Assembly (NCBI GenBank): GCA_964464825.1
Contig: CAYXKL010000002.1
Location: 1 to 64,000 of the forward strand
DNA: 64,000 nt
Source of the DNA: DYJK01 sp964464825
Lineage (GTDB): Bacteria; Bacteroidota; Ignavibacteria; Ignavibacteriales; Melioribacteraceae
Reading direction: 5' to 3'
The position numbers were made by a program, and so were the translations under genes. Positions 1 through 9,236 of the stretch are shown in pieces (position 1 is the first letter of the stretch; each line of letters begins with the position of its first letter). Under the pieces are notes generated by a model. The model made no database searches, had not been told where the DNA came from, and saw nothing but the letters and a program-made list of their open reading frames with translations.

Positions 1-1614
1 AATTCCGGGTGTGTAATCCATCGGGCCGCCCATTAATCGTGTAAATGGAAGAATTGTTTCGTGTTCCGGCGGATTACCAACACTCCACGCATTAAATTCA
101 TTTCCGCGTGCAGCTTCGCAAGCAAGCCAATTTGGATATGTTCTATGCATACCGGTCGGACGCACTGATTCGTGTGAGTTTATCATAATTTTATATTTAG
201 CAGTTTTCTCCGCTGCATGAACGTAATGGTTAACCATCCATTGCCCATCGTGATACTCACCGCGTGGAATTATTCTTCCAACATAACCGGTTTTAACTGC
301 ATCGTATCCATATTTTTTCATGAAGCTGTATGCTTCATCCATTCTCCGCTCATAGTTTGTTGCCGATGCAGAAGTTTCGTGATGCATAATTATTTTCACA
401 CCTTTCTGCTCAGCATATTTTTGAAGTTCAGCTACATCGAAATCGGGATACGGTGTAACAAAATCGAAAACATTTTCTTTCCATTGCCCGAACCAATCTT
501 CCCATCCCACATTCCATCCTTCAACAAGCACAGCATCAAAACCGTGTTTGGCAGCAAAGTCGATATAGAATTTAGTTCTTTCCGTTGTAGCGCCGTGTCT
601 TCCATTTGGTTTTAAATTTTTCCAATCGGTAAGTCCTAATTTTACATTTCTAACATCAGCATAATTCCAAGATGCAGTACCAACGTGCATTTCCCACCAG
701 ATACCTACATACTTAATCGGTTTGATCCAGCTTGTCTCTTCAATTATCGATGGTTCATTCAAATTCAAAATTAATTTTGATGCAAGCACATCTTCAGCTT
801 TTTCACAGACAACAATTGTCCTCCATGGTGTGTTATGAGGTGTCTGCATATAAGCTTTATTACCTACTGCATCGGGAACAAGATGCGAAGTGAGTATAAA
901 AGTTTTTTGATCAATTACAAGATTCATTGCCGGATAATTTACCAGAGCGGCTTCGTGAATATTGATGTAGAGCCCATCGGCAGTTTTCATCATAAGCGGA
1001 GTCTGCACCGCATTTTTCCCGATAACAGTTTTAGCGGTAATCTCGTTTACATTTACACCAAATGTTGCATCAACTTCGCTCAGTTTTGTAGTTGTATAGT
1101 AATATTCGTTAGTATCGTAATCGCCAGGTATCCAGAATGCTTTATGATCACCGGCGAGATTGAATTCTGTCAACTCATTTGATATAACAAAATAATTTAG
1201 TTCATCTTGCAATGGAAATTCATAACGGAAGCCGAGTCCATCATTGAATAAACGGAAGCGTATAATAATGTATCTGTTTTTTTCTGACTGCTGTGTTAAT
1301 GTAATTGCAAGTTCTCTGTAATTATTTCTAATTTCTTTTACTTCACCCCAAACTGGGTTCCAAGTTTCATCGAAGAGTGAAGTATCAATTTTGGATATAG
1401 TAAATCCACTTGCTAAACTTGTTCCATTCTTCACTTCGATACCGAGATTGCTTGTTTCAATCACATATTTGTTGCCAAGCATTAATTCATAAGTAGGTGT
1501 TCCGGTTTCTTTCAATTGAAATTTTAATTTCAATTTTCCGTCCGGAGAAGTGATTGTTTGTGCGGAGACGGCGTTTAATATTAATGCGAGCATGATAAAA
1601 ATTCCTTTTTTCAT
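1..1614 (-). CDS. Glycoside hydrolase family 97 alpha-glucosidase (SusB-like), 3' end outside window
   Basis: The frame stays open from an ATG at 1614 down to base 1, giving 538 codons with no stop in the window. It begins with a signal peptide (MKKGIFIMLALILNAVSAQ), so the enzyme is exported, probably to the periplasm. The N-terminal beta-sandwich has the family pattern SPDGKL followed by DETWNPVWGEVKEIRNNY. The barrel has VEGWNVGWEDWFG, a HHE stretch, INSHESVRPTGMHRTYPN, and GNPPEHETILPFTR then MGGPMDYTPGI. GH97 enzymes release glucose from alpha-glucans. The Glu residues in INSHE and PPEHE resemble the inverting, calcium-dependent SusB branch, but I could not align it. No sus-type partner genes are visible on this side. 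Confidence 0.93.
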   Translation of the reverse strand, partial: MKKGIFIMLALILNAVSAQTITSPDGKLKLKFQLKETGTPTYELMLGNKYVIETSNLGIEVKNGTSLASGFTISKIDTSLFDETWNPVWGEVKEIRNNYRELAITLTQQSEKNRYIIIRFRLFNDGLGFRYEFPLQDELNYFVISNELTEFNLAGDHKAFWIPGDYDTNEYYYTTTKLSEVDATFGVNVNEITAKTVIGKNAVQTPLMMKTADGLYINIHEAALVNYPAMNLVIDQKTFILTSHLVPDAVGNKAYMQTPHNTPWRTIVVCEKAEDVLASKLILNLNEPSIIEETSWIKPIKYVGIWWEMHVGTASWNYADVRNVKLGLTDWKNLKPNGRHGATTERTKFYIDFAAKHGFDAVLVEGWNVGWEDWFGQWKENVFDFVTPYPDFDVAELQKYAEQKGVKIIMHHETSASATNYERRMDEAYSFMKKYGYDAVKTGYVGRIIPRGEYHDGQWMVNHYVHAAEKTAKYKIMINSHESVRPTGMHRTYPNWLACEAARGNEFNAWSVGNPPEHETILPFTRLMGGPMDYTPGI

Positions 1615-1780
1615 TGCAGTTATACTCCAACTTTCGTGCTATAATTGTAAGTTAATTTTATGTGGTGTAAAACTACACAAAGAAATTGTTTTTTTGAATT
1701 GGGATTTAAATAAAATGATTAACACGGAAGAAAATCTTGGGCTAAATAAATATAGTTGTTATCAATTATAAATTTTAAGT

Positions 1781-2752
1781 TTAAGGGGTTGTTTGAAATA
1801 AATTATCCACAATATATTTTGCCGAAATAGTTGTGGCGGTATCATTCCAATGAACATTTTCTAAGTTAATCCATAAATACTCCGGTGAAAATTTCTGTAA
1901 AGGTATTCTTAGGTTAATAAAAGGAATATTTTTACTGATCACCTCATTTTTAACTGAGTTAAACATTTTTTCGTAAGGATAATTCTCGCCTAAATCGGTT
2001 AAAGTTGGAATAAACACAAAAACAAGATCTATTTTATTATCATAACAGAAGTTTTTAATATTTAAAAGTGCTGATTTAAAATTGATCCATCCTTTGTTCT
2101 GATTAGAAAAATCAAAATATTCTCTTGGAAGTATTTCACTTGGCGTTCCGATAGTATAAATTATTTTTGTTCTATATAAATAGTATAGATAGGCAAAAAA
2201 TTTTGAATGTGCTCTCAAATATTCTTTTATATTCTGTATTGAACTGATCGTATTACCCAAACTGTCTGTTTCTAAAAGATCATTAGTAAAAAAGAATAGA
2301 ATTGCCATATCAGGCTTATAAATTGGTGTAAGTCTAACTAATTGATCATATTCATTTTTTGTATTAAAACCGCCAATTCCAGTATTAATTACTTGATAAA
2401 CTTTAGATTTATCACGTTGATTTAACAATTTTTCAATTTTGCTTGTGACCAATTGATCATAAGTTAAACCATCTCCCCATATGAATGAATCCCCAAGGGC
2501 AAGAATTCTATATTCGTTTTTAGCTTTATCGATACTAATTTCTTCTTCTCTAATTCCATATGAATTAGTTTTATATTCTATATTTTCATAATTAACTGTC
2601 CGGTTTTTCTCTTTAATAATTATTGATTTTCTATTTTGAATTTCAGGATCCCAAAAAAGTCTAGTTACTAATTCACACAATATTAAAAAGACTATAATTG
2701 AGATTAAACTTAATGATAGGTTGATAAGAAAATTTTTTTGCTTCAGACCCAT
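1781..2752 (-). CDS. Membrane-anchored SGNH/GDSL-type hydrolase-like protein
   Basis: This is a 323-residue protein with one N-terminal hydrophobic segment (about residues 8-30) and an extracytoplasmic domain. Block I is ALGDSFIWGDG (serine of the GDS motif), followed by NTGIGGFNTKNEY (Gly block), FFFTNDL (Asn block) and a C-terminal NVHWNDTATTISA that supplies the His. Such proteins are usually esterases or O-acetyl-handling enzymes acting on polysaccharides. The substrate cannot be inferred here because the flanking genes are unrelated. No clear Shine-Dalgarno precedes the ATG at 2752, and the gene appears monocistronic. Confidence 0.8.
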   Translation of the reverse strand: MGLKQKNFLINLSLSLISIIVFLILCELVTRLFWDPEIQNRKSIIIKEKNRTVNYENIEYKTNSYGIREEEISIDKAKNEYRILALGDSFIWGDGLTYDQLVTSKIEKLLNQRDKSKVYQVINTGIGGFNTKNEYDQLVRLTPIYKPDMAILFFFTNDLLETDSLGNTISSIQNIKEYLRAHSKFFAYLYYLYRTKIIYTIGTPSEILPREYFDFSNQNKGWINFKSALLNIKNFCYDNKIDLVFVFIPTLTDLGENYPYEKMFNSVKNEVISKNIPFINLRIPLQKFSPEYLWINLENVHWNDTATTISAKYIVDNLFQTTP

Positions 2753-2909
2753 ATTATTATAGGGTTATTTCGAAAAAAAGAATTTGAAATATTTGAAAGT
2801 AACAATAAGAAAAACGTTTTTTATTATTAATTCACAACTTATAGACGCAAATAGTTTAACGATTAGGGAAAAAAATTTTATTAAATGCTGCTTTAAAAAT
2901 ATTTAGAAC

Positions 2910-4835
2910 TTAACGCTCTTTTCTTTTTTTATCTTTACCGGCTCTTTCGTATTCCCAAGGTTTTTTTCTAAAGCTTTTTTTCTTATCAGAGGAACTTTCA
3001 TCCCTTTTTCGTTCCGGTCTATCACGTTTCCAATCCCGGGTTTTTGAATCTTTATCTTTCCAGCTTTTTTCTTTTGTATTTCTCTCTTTCCATCCGCTGC
3101 CTTTAGATTCATATTGCGGCTCCCTTCTTCTTTCACTGAATCCAGAAACGCCCCTGTCACTTTTACTAAAACGTGCGCCGCTCCGTTCGGATCGGTCTCT
3201 ATCCGGGCGGTCTCCTCTTTCTCTTCCTTTAGATTCTGCAATTTCGAGAGTGATTTTTCTTTTCTTATAACTCTTATCTTTGAATGCATTAATTACAGTT
3301 TGAGCAAATTCGGAATCAACTTCAAAGAAAGAAAAATTCTTAAGCAGCTCTATCTTTCCAATTTCAATATCATTTATTCCGGTAAATTCATTTATCAATC
3401 CCATTAATGTATTTGGTCTCAGCTCATCCATTCTGCCAAGATTTATAAAGAATCGTGTAAATCCGCTTACGGCATTTCTTGATTTGCCGGTACTTTTGTG
3501 TTCCGTTGGAATATTAAGATCGGCAGAATTCTTGTAATAATCTAAAAATCGATTAAACTCAACCGAAACAAATTTTTTAATCAGTTCTTCGCGGTCAAGC
3601 CATTCGAGTTTTCTGTAAATATCAGGCAGCATCGGATCAATCTGCGAATAATCGACTTCAACTTTTTCAACGCGGTCGATAAGATAGAAAAGCTGCTTTG
3701 CACAAATGTCTTTACCGGAAGGTACTGAAGCAAATGTAAATTTTTTGTTTATTATTTTTTCGATCTGTAGAAGGCGCGATTTGTCTTTCATTCCAGCGAT
3801 AGCAATAGAAACACCTTTTCTTCCGGCGCGGCCGGTTCTTCCGCTCCGGTGTGTGTAGATTTCTAATTCTTCCGGAAGATTATAATTTATAATGTGCGAT
3901 AAATTTTCAACATCCAATCCGCGTGCGGCAACATCTGTTGCAACAAGAAGTTGTAAATGTTTGCTGCGGAATTTATTCATAACAATATTTCTCTGTTGTT
4001 GGGAAAGTTCCCCGTGCAGAGCATCTGCATTGTAGCCGTCTTTCATTAATTGATCAGCAACCTCTTGAGTTTCAACACGTGTTCTGCAGAAAACAATTCC
4101 ATAAATCTCGGGATGGAAATCAACAATTCTTTTAAGTGCAAGGTATCTATCTCTTGAGTGAACCAGATAAGCAATATGTTCAACATTTTCCGCACCGGCA
4201 TTTCTTTTACCGATAGTAATTTCAACCGGATCATTCATGTAAGTATTTGCAATAGCCATAACTTCTTTAGGCATAGTAGCGGAAAATAGCATTGTATTTT
4301 TCTGCTTTGGTGTTTCCTTCAGAATTGATTCGAGGTCATCGCGGAATCCCATATTGAGCATTTCGTCTGCCTCGTCAAGTACAACTGTTTTTACTTTTGA
4401 AAGATCAACAATCAATCTGTTAATAAGATCAACCAATCTACCCGGCGTAGCAGAAATTATATGCACACCTTTTTGAATTTTCTGAATTTGTCTTTCTATA
4501 CTTGCACCGCCGAATACAGCGGCAATTTTTACATCGGGTTTATATTTAGCAAAACTTGCAAGGTCGTCTGTAATCTGTAAACAGAGTTCACGGGTTGGAC
4601 TTAATATTAAATATTGAACTTTATTTTGATTAACATCAACTTTTTGAATGAGCGGAATACCAAAAGCAGCAGTTTTTCCGGTTCCGGTCTGTGCTAAACC
4701 AATTATATCAGGGGCTTTTTCTTTTATCAACAGCGGAATTACTTTTTCCTGAATCGGCATGGGTATTTCAAATTCAATTTCTTTAACAGCACGTATTATG
4801 GGTTCTTCTACACCCAATTCTTCAAATGAGACCAT
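2910..4835 (-). CDS. deaD: DEAD-box ATP-dependent RNA helicase (DeaD/CsdA type)
   Basis: This 641-residue protein has the full helicase set: Q motif region FEELGVEEPI, Walker A AQTGTGKT, PTREL, TPGR, DEAD, SAT, then in the second RecA domain HGELSQQQR, ATDVAARGLD and HRSGRTGRAG. After it comes a DbpA/CsdA-type RNA-binding domain (about residues 455-530, FINLGRMDELRPNTLMGLI). A long Arg/Lys/Asp/Ser-rich tail (about 540-641) is typical of bacterial cold-shock helicases. It probably unwinds rRNA during ribosome assembly or structured mRNA at low temperature. The start at 4835 has an AGGAAA sequence about 9 bases upstream. A 128-residue reading frame in the tail region is a composition shadow. 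Confidence 0.95.
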   Translation of the reverse strand: MVSFEELGVEEPIIRAVKEIEFEIPMPIQEKVIPLLIKEKAPDIIGLAQTGTGKTAAFGIPLIQKVDVNQNKVQYLILSPTRELCLQITDDLASFAKYKPDVKIAAVFGGASIERQIQKIQKGVHIISATPGRLVDLINRLIVDLSKVKTVVLDEADEMLNMGFRDDLESILKETPKQKNTMLFSATMPKEVMAIANTYMNDPVEITIGKRNAGAENVEHIAYLVHSRDRYLALKRIVDFHPEIYGIVFCRTRVETQEVADQLMKDGYNADALHGELSQQQRNIVMNKFRSKHLQLLVATDVAARGLDVENLSHIINYNLPEELEIYTHRSGRTGRAGRKGVSIAIAGMKDKSRLLQIEKIINKKFTFASVPSGKDICAKQLFYLIDRVEKVEVDYSQIDPMLPDIYRKLEWLDREELIKKFVSVEFNRFLDYYKNSADLNIPTEHKSTGKSRNAVSGFTRFFINLGRMDELRPNTLMGLINEFTGINDIEIGKIELLKNFSFFEVDSEFAQTVINAFKDKSYKKRKITLEIAESKGRERGDRPDRDRSERSGARFSKSDRGVSGFSERRREPQYESKGSGWKERNTKEKSWKDKDSKTRDWKRDRPERKRDESSSDKKKSFRKKPWEYERAGKDKKRKER

Positions 4836-4927
4836 TTATTTGTATTTCCTATAAATTTATGGTTTAAAGATAACTTTAATTTTGATATGAAGGAGAATAA
4901 TTAATGAGCGGTTAGTTTAATGGGTTT

Positions 4928-5371
4928 TTAATTCTTGGTGCTTTTTTCTTCGTTGTCAGTTATCGGCTCTTGTTTATTGATTGTAGGAAGAGACTCGAAC
5001 TCTTTTATTTCTTTCGATTTGAAAAACGAGATAATAAAAAAAACACCAAGTATAAAATCTATTATTCCGGAACTTAACATCATTGCAAGGATTCTCTGCT
5101 GATAGAAAAGAAAGAATACGGCTGCGGCATAGGAAAATTTTTCGATGACTGCCGCGATAATTATCAATCTATATTTTATAGGATTGATAGCGATGATCAA
5201 AAATAAAATCTGAAATGCAAGGACAACGCCGAGGAATCCGTAATAATATTCCGGATGGGTAATAGCCGGAGGGTAATCCAAACCGATTTGATATTCGGAA
5301 AAATAGAGCGGTGTAACAACGATAATCCCGTACACTCCGGCAATTATAAAGACCCATCTAGAAAATTTCAT
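4928..5371 (-). CDS. Small four-helix membrane protein, unknown function
   Basis: This is a 147-residue protein with four predicted transmembrane segments (roughly residues 5-25, 45-65, 70-95 and 98-118) and a charged cytoplasmic tail. I do not recognise the family with confidence; it resembles small conserved integral-membrane proteins of Bacteroidota. It starts only 6 bases after the bacterioferritin stop, so the two are almost certainly co-transcribed. No catalytic motif is visible. Confidence 0.7.
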   Translation of the reverse strand: MKFSRWVFIIAGVYGIIVVTPLYFSEYQIGLDYPPAITHPEYYYGFLGVVLAFQILFLIIAINPIKYRLIIIAAVIEKFSYAAAVFFLFYQQRILAMMLSSGIIDFILGVFFIISFFKSKEIKEFESLPTINKQEPITDNEEKSTKN

Positions 5372-5377
5372 AACTTA

Positions 5378-5878
5378 TTACTCGACCGCACCGGCACCGG
5401 TGTTGCGCGTTTTACTTCTTTCGATTGACTGCAATGCAAGGTAGCGGTCGCCGAATTTTTCAAGATTTTCAGTTTCGGTATCGTATTGATCAAAATGGCG
5501 CTCTTCATCTGCAACCAAACTTTCGAATAATTGTTTTGAAACGGAATCGGCATTAACGGAACATTCATTCGCCCACACATTATATTCTTTTGCACTTTCG
5601 TGTTCCATCTGTGCAGCTTTTTTGAGCATCCCTTTTACATCGTGAATTTTTTCTACCGGGTAAGCTGGAGCCATTTCAACTTCACCTTTCAGGAATAAAA
5701 TTCTCTCGGCAAGTTTTTCGATGTGAAGCATTTCTTCGATTGCAGTTCTTTTAAATAGATTAGCAAGTAAATCATATCCAAGATCATCACATAAAAAATG
5801 GAAATACATATACTGGTGAACTGCGTGAAGTTCATCTGCGACAGCTTTGTTCAATAGAACCTGACTTTTCTCGTGCAT
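5378..5878 (-). CDS. bfr: Bacterioferritin
   Basis: I place the start at the ATG at 5878 (166 residues), because AAAAGGAG sits eight bases upstream; a 17-residue upstream extension has no ribosome site. The four-helix ferritin-like fold carries all ferroxidase ligands in order: E16 (ADELHA), E49 and H52 (IEEMLH), E92 (QMEHES), and E125 and H128 (EERHFDQ). M50 matches the heme-ligand Met52 of E. coli Bfr, so heme binding is plausible. It oxidises ferrous iron with peroxide or oxygen and stores ferric mineral in the cytoplasm. It is followed closely by a small membrane protein. Confidence 0.92.
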   Translation of the reverse strand: MHEKSQVLLNKAVADELHAVHQYMYFHFLCDDLGYDLLANLFKRTAIEEMLHIEKLAERILFLKGEVEMAPAYPVEKIHDVKGMLKKAAQMEHESAKEYNVWANECSVNADSVSKQLFESLVADEERHFDQYDTETENLEKFGDRYLALQSIERSKTRNTGAGAVE

Positions 5879-6014
5879 AGTTATTCTCCTTTTGAGGATA
5901 TTAAAAATTCTTCTATTCAAAAATACCAAATTGGAATGAATATATCGTGTCTGGTAATCACTGGAATTTTTTTGTTACACAGAGAGACACCGAGAACCAC
6001 GAAGAGGGCACAAT

Positions 6015-8189
6015 CTATTTTTCCCAATTAAATAAAACTGATGTGGTTGCTTCTTTGCTTGTTAAGTTGTCTTTTACCAACAGAGTGATTTTATAATTGC
6101 CTGGATCATATTTGCTCATATCAATTTGAAGATAGACTTGTGGATCAGTTTCAAGTGTTTTATAATTAGAAGTGAGTGTTATTTTATCCGAACCGCCCAA
6201 ACCGAATAAACTGCCGATAGAACTTAAAAAATTTTCAAAGTCGCTCTTCTCCTCACTACTTTCAATCGAAATTTCTTGTTCAAAATTGGTAAGGTTATTT
6301 TCATCCTTAGTTAAGTTGTAAACTTCGTAATATAAATAAGGAAGCTTTTGCGAATTGAATCTGTTTTCTGGATTTGGCAGAAGAGATAAGTTATTTCTCG
6401 TTATTCCAAACGATTGTAAAGTATCTACTGAAATTTGCTCTGCTAAAACAATATCGCTTAATGTAATTGAAGTACCATAAAAGTTTCTAACAGTAAATTT
6501 ATTTTTATAAGTATGCACACCTTTATCTTTATTCCTAAGGAGTTCAAAAGAAACAAAACCGGAATCGGGCAGACTTTCTGAATGAAGAATATTTATTGCG
6601 GATTTTTCTTTTAAATCAGCATTATAACTTTTTCTGCACTCAAATATTTTGTAATAATTTTTATCATAAAAGAAGAAACCGGCTTGGTAGCCATCATTAA
6701 ATAAGTTATTTATTTTATTTGAATCAGCGCTATTGATGGAGTAACTAACATAAACAACAGTTTTATTTTTAGAAGAGCGGAACTGATAAAAGTTTTTTGT
6801 TGCAGAGAATGCCGGGCCTTCAAACTTAGGATTATAATCTTGAAAATTTTCTCTGCGTAATTTTATTATCTCTTCGAATGTATTTATAGGAACTTGCGAA
6901 CGGTGTTCAAGTGCGAATTCATATTCATTATTTTTGAATTGATCAGTAAATGCAAAAGATTTATTGTCGTATTCCCACACTTCCGTTTTAGGACCAAGCT
7001 GGAAATCATCACGGTAGCGAATAACACGGGGCGGAATGCCGTAACGTAATACAATTTCACCGCGGTTGGTTTTCCATCCCGGTATTTTTAGTTTGCGCGA
7101 GCCAAGAAAAACGTTAGCATAAACCATTCGTGCATAATGCTCAATTATTCTTTCGTTGTAATCCGTAATGTAGAGAGGATCGTAAATCTGCCAGAAAAGT
7201 TTGATGATATCCCTTATCTGTTCTCCTGGGAGTGATTCAAGTTTGTACGGAAACCTTTGTTCTATCAGCATCAAAACAGAATAATAAATATAATCTTCCC
7301 GTTCACTTTTATTCATCAAAGAAAAAGCTTTTGAGAATTCCCTATCTGCTTTAAAGATTTGATTTGCCGAGTAATAGAGTAAACCCAAATACAAATGATA
7401 ATCTTTATTTGTTGAATCGTACATGACGGCATTTTCCAAAACGGAGATAGCAGAGTTATAATTTTCCACCGAGTAATAAAGTTTTGCTAGCTCGAGATTT
7501 GCCGCTACAAGTTTTGGATTAAATTTTATTGCATGTAAAAGAGCGTCTTCCGCTTGACGGAAATCCTCGAGTACAAAACTAGAATAGCTCAACTGTCCAT
7601 AATCTTGTTTTTTATATTCGTACTCAATTCTAAATTGTTCAGTCTCAACATCTGCCCCGTGTGCATATCTCTCGGATGGATCAACAGCTTTGTTGGTATC
7701 GAGTTTCGTTTCGGATTTTTGGAATTCCCAGAAATCCTCTGCTTTCAATCTACCGAGATTCGCCCAGGCTTCGGCGCATGTGCTGTCGATTTTTAAAATA
7801 TCCCGATAATCTGAAATTGCATAACCGCGTTGTAAAAAATTAAGCCGGCTTTCGTAGTATCGTTCCTCACGCAGAAATGCAAGGCAGAGTCGGTATCCAA
7901 TATTTGCCGGATCGAGATAGACTGCTTCGTAAACGTGATCGAATGCAGTACCAATATCTGCCGATGGTTTGTATGAGTATGTTAGTTTACCAAGCTCGAA
8001 GTGTGACTGTGCATCGTTATAAAGTATTATAGATTGATTGAAGTAATGAATCGCAGCGGTAGTATCTTTCTTTGCGAGGGATTCGATACCCAGTTTGTAT
8101 TTATCTGTACTAAGTGAATCTGGTGAAGAAAAAATATTTATTACAGAGAAGTAAAAAATAATTGTGCAGTATGAAGCGAATTTTTGCAT
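6015..8189 (-). CDS. GWxTD domain-containing TPR protein, exported
   Basis: This 724-residue protein has an N-terminal signal sequence, then tetratricopeptide-like repeats (about residues 28-300, e.g. SHFELGKLTYSY, AANLELAKLYYSVENYNSA, LYLGLLYYSANQIFKA). A GWxTD signature follows at about residue 365 (GWKTNRGEIVLRYGIPP, then VWEYDN), and a beta-rich C-terminal half ends in strands typical of extracytoplasmic domains. GWxTD proteins are common in Ignavibacteria and other FCB or Acidobacteria lineages, and their role is unknown. It stands alone; the neighbouring genes give no functional clue. Confidence 0.85.
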   Translation of the reverse strand: MQKFASYCTIIFYFSVINIFSSPDSLSTDKYKLGIESLAKKDTTAAIHYFNQSIILYNDAQSHFELGKLTYSYKPSADIGTAFDHVYEAVYLDPANIGYRLCLAFLREERYYESRLNFLQRGYAISDYRDILKIDSTCAEAWANLGRLKAEDFWEFQKSETKLDTNKAVDPSERYAHGADVETEQFRIEYEYKKQDYGQLSYSSFVLEDFRQAEDALLHAIKFNPKLVAANLELAKLYYSVENYNSAISVLENAVMYDSTNKDYHLYLGLLYYSANQIFKADREFSKAFSLMNKSEREDYIYYSVLMLIEQRFPYKLESLPGEQIRDIIKLFWQIYDPLYITDYNERIIEHYARMVYANVFLGSRKLKIPGWKTNRGEIVLRYGIPPRVIRYRDDFQLGPKTEVWEYDNKSFAFTDQFKNNEYEFALEHRSQVPINTFEEIIKLRRENFQDYNPKFEGPAFSATKNFYQFRSSKNKTVVYVSYSINSADSNKINNLFNDGYQAGFFFYDKNYYKIFECRKSYNADLKEKSAINILHSESLPDSGFVSFELLRNKDKGVHTYKNKFTVRNFYGTSITLSDIVLAEQISVDTLQSFGITRNNLSLLPNPENRFNSQKLPYLYYEVYNLTKDENNLTNFEQEISIESSEEKSDFENFLSSIGSLFGLGGSDKITLTSNYKTLETDPQVYLQIDMSKYDPGNYKITLLVKDNLTSKEATTSVLFNWEK

Positions 8190-8402
8190 AAGTGAAATTT
8201 AATTACGCTATAAATATAATTTAAGATGCTGAGAAAAGCTTAGAAAGAAAATACTATTTAATCACAGAGGCGAGGTCTTAAGGCATGCCCGGGAAGGTGT
8301 TCTCGGTTGTTGGTTATCTGGAGAGAAATGAAGTGATGAATTGTAAATGTTGAATGTTAATGTTAAAAACTACGTGCTAAACGCTAAATTAGACATTGCA
8401 GT

Positions 8403-8984
8403 TCAGACGTTTCTCATATCAAATGGAGAGAGTTCGGAAATGTTTGTTCGGATGTTAAGTTCTTTGATCAACTCTTTAATTGTTTTTATTTCTGCTTCCA
8501 TTAAATGGAGGCGGTGTTTAAGCATTGCTAAACTTGTAAACGCAATCCGTGTGGTATCAATTTCGTGATTTAAAATTTGTTTGCGAATCGTATAAGCATT
8601 CGCTTCAAGCCGTTCATGTTTCTTTTTAAGCTTCATTAAAATTTCCGGTTTACTCAGGTTATACATAAGTAGAATCCCTATATCAAATCCCGATGAAGTT
8701 GACGCATCTTCTTCAAGGTAAGCAGTTATAGAATTGTGGAGTTCTGATTCTCCTTCCGATGTAATATTGTAAATTGTTTTTTCAGGAAGGTTGCCGGAGC
8801 GCTCTTGTCTTCCGGAAATCAGTCCGCGCTTTTTTAAATTATTAATTGTAGCGTAAACAGTGGAATCTGCAAGAGGAAGCCATTTACGCGTCTGCATTTC
8901 GCTAAGCATTTTGGTGATATCGTACGGATTACGTTCTCTTTCGGAAAGAATACCTAACATCAAAGTTGCTAATTTTGAAAGCAT
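8403..8984 (-). CDS. PadR-family transcriptional regulator
   Basis: This 193-residue protein has a PadR winged helix in the first 80 residues (LMLGILSERERNPYDITKML, STVYATINNLKKRGLI, then the wing around RSGNLPEKTIYNITSEGE). It is followed by the alpha-helical dimerisation domain typical of the long PadR subfamily. PadR proteins repress genes for phenolic-acid stress, efflux or envelope functions and are released by small ligands. The target is not evident, since both flanking genes run on the same strand and have their own gaps. The start at 8984 lacks a Shine-Dalgarno. Confidence 0.9.
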   Translation of the reverse strand: MLSKLATLMLGILSERERNPYDITKMLSEMQTRKWLPLADSTVYATINNLKKRGLISGRQERSGNLPEKTIYNITSEGESELHNSITAYLEEDASTSSGFDIGILLMYNLSKPEILMKLKKKHERLEANAYTIRKQILNHEIDTTRIAFTSLAMLKHRLHLMEAEIKTIKELIKELNIRTNISELSPFDMRNV

Positions 8985-9236
8985 TGTAAATAATTCTGCT
9001 ATTGAAATAAAGTAGTATCAAAATAGAGCATGAATGATGATTTGTCAAGCTATTTGAAAGAATTCGGACAATAAAATTTAAAACAACCCCGCAATAAATT
9101 CATAGTGACAAAATCGGATACATCCCAACGCAACTATTTATTATCCACACAAAAAGGAGCTATAATATTCGCGGCTCTCCGTGTAAAGAAAGAATTTTAT
9201 TGAGTGCCGTTGGTATGATATAAATTAAATGTGAAA

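Noticed and set aside
2903..3289. A 128-residue Lys/Glu-rich frame on the minus strand
   Set aside because: It is an alternative frame of the charged tail of the DEAD-box helicase.
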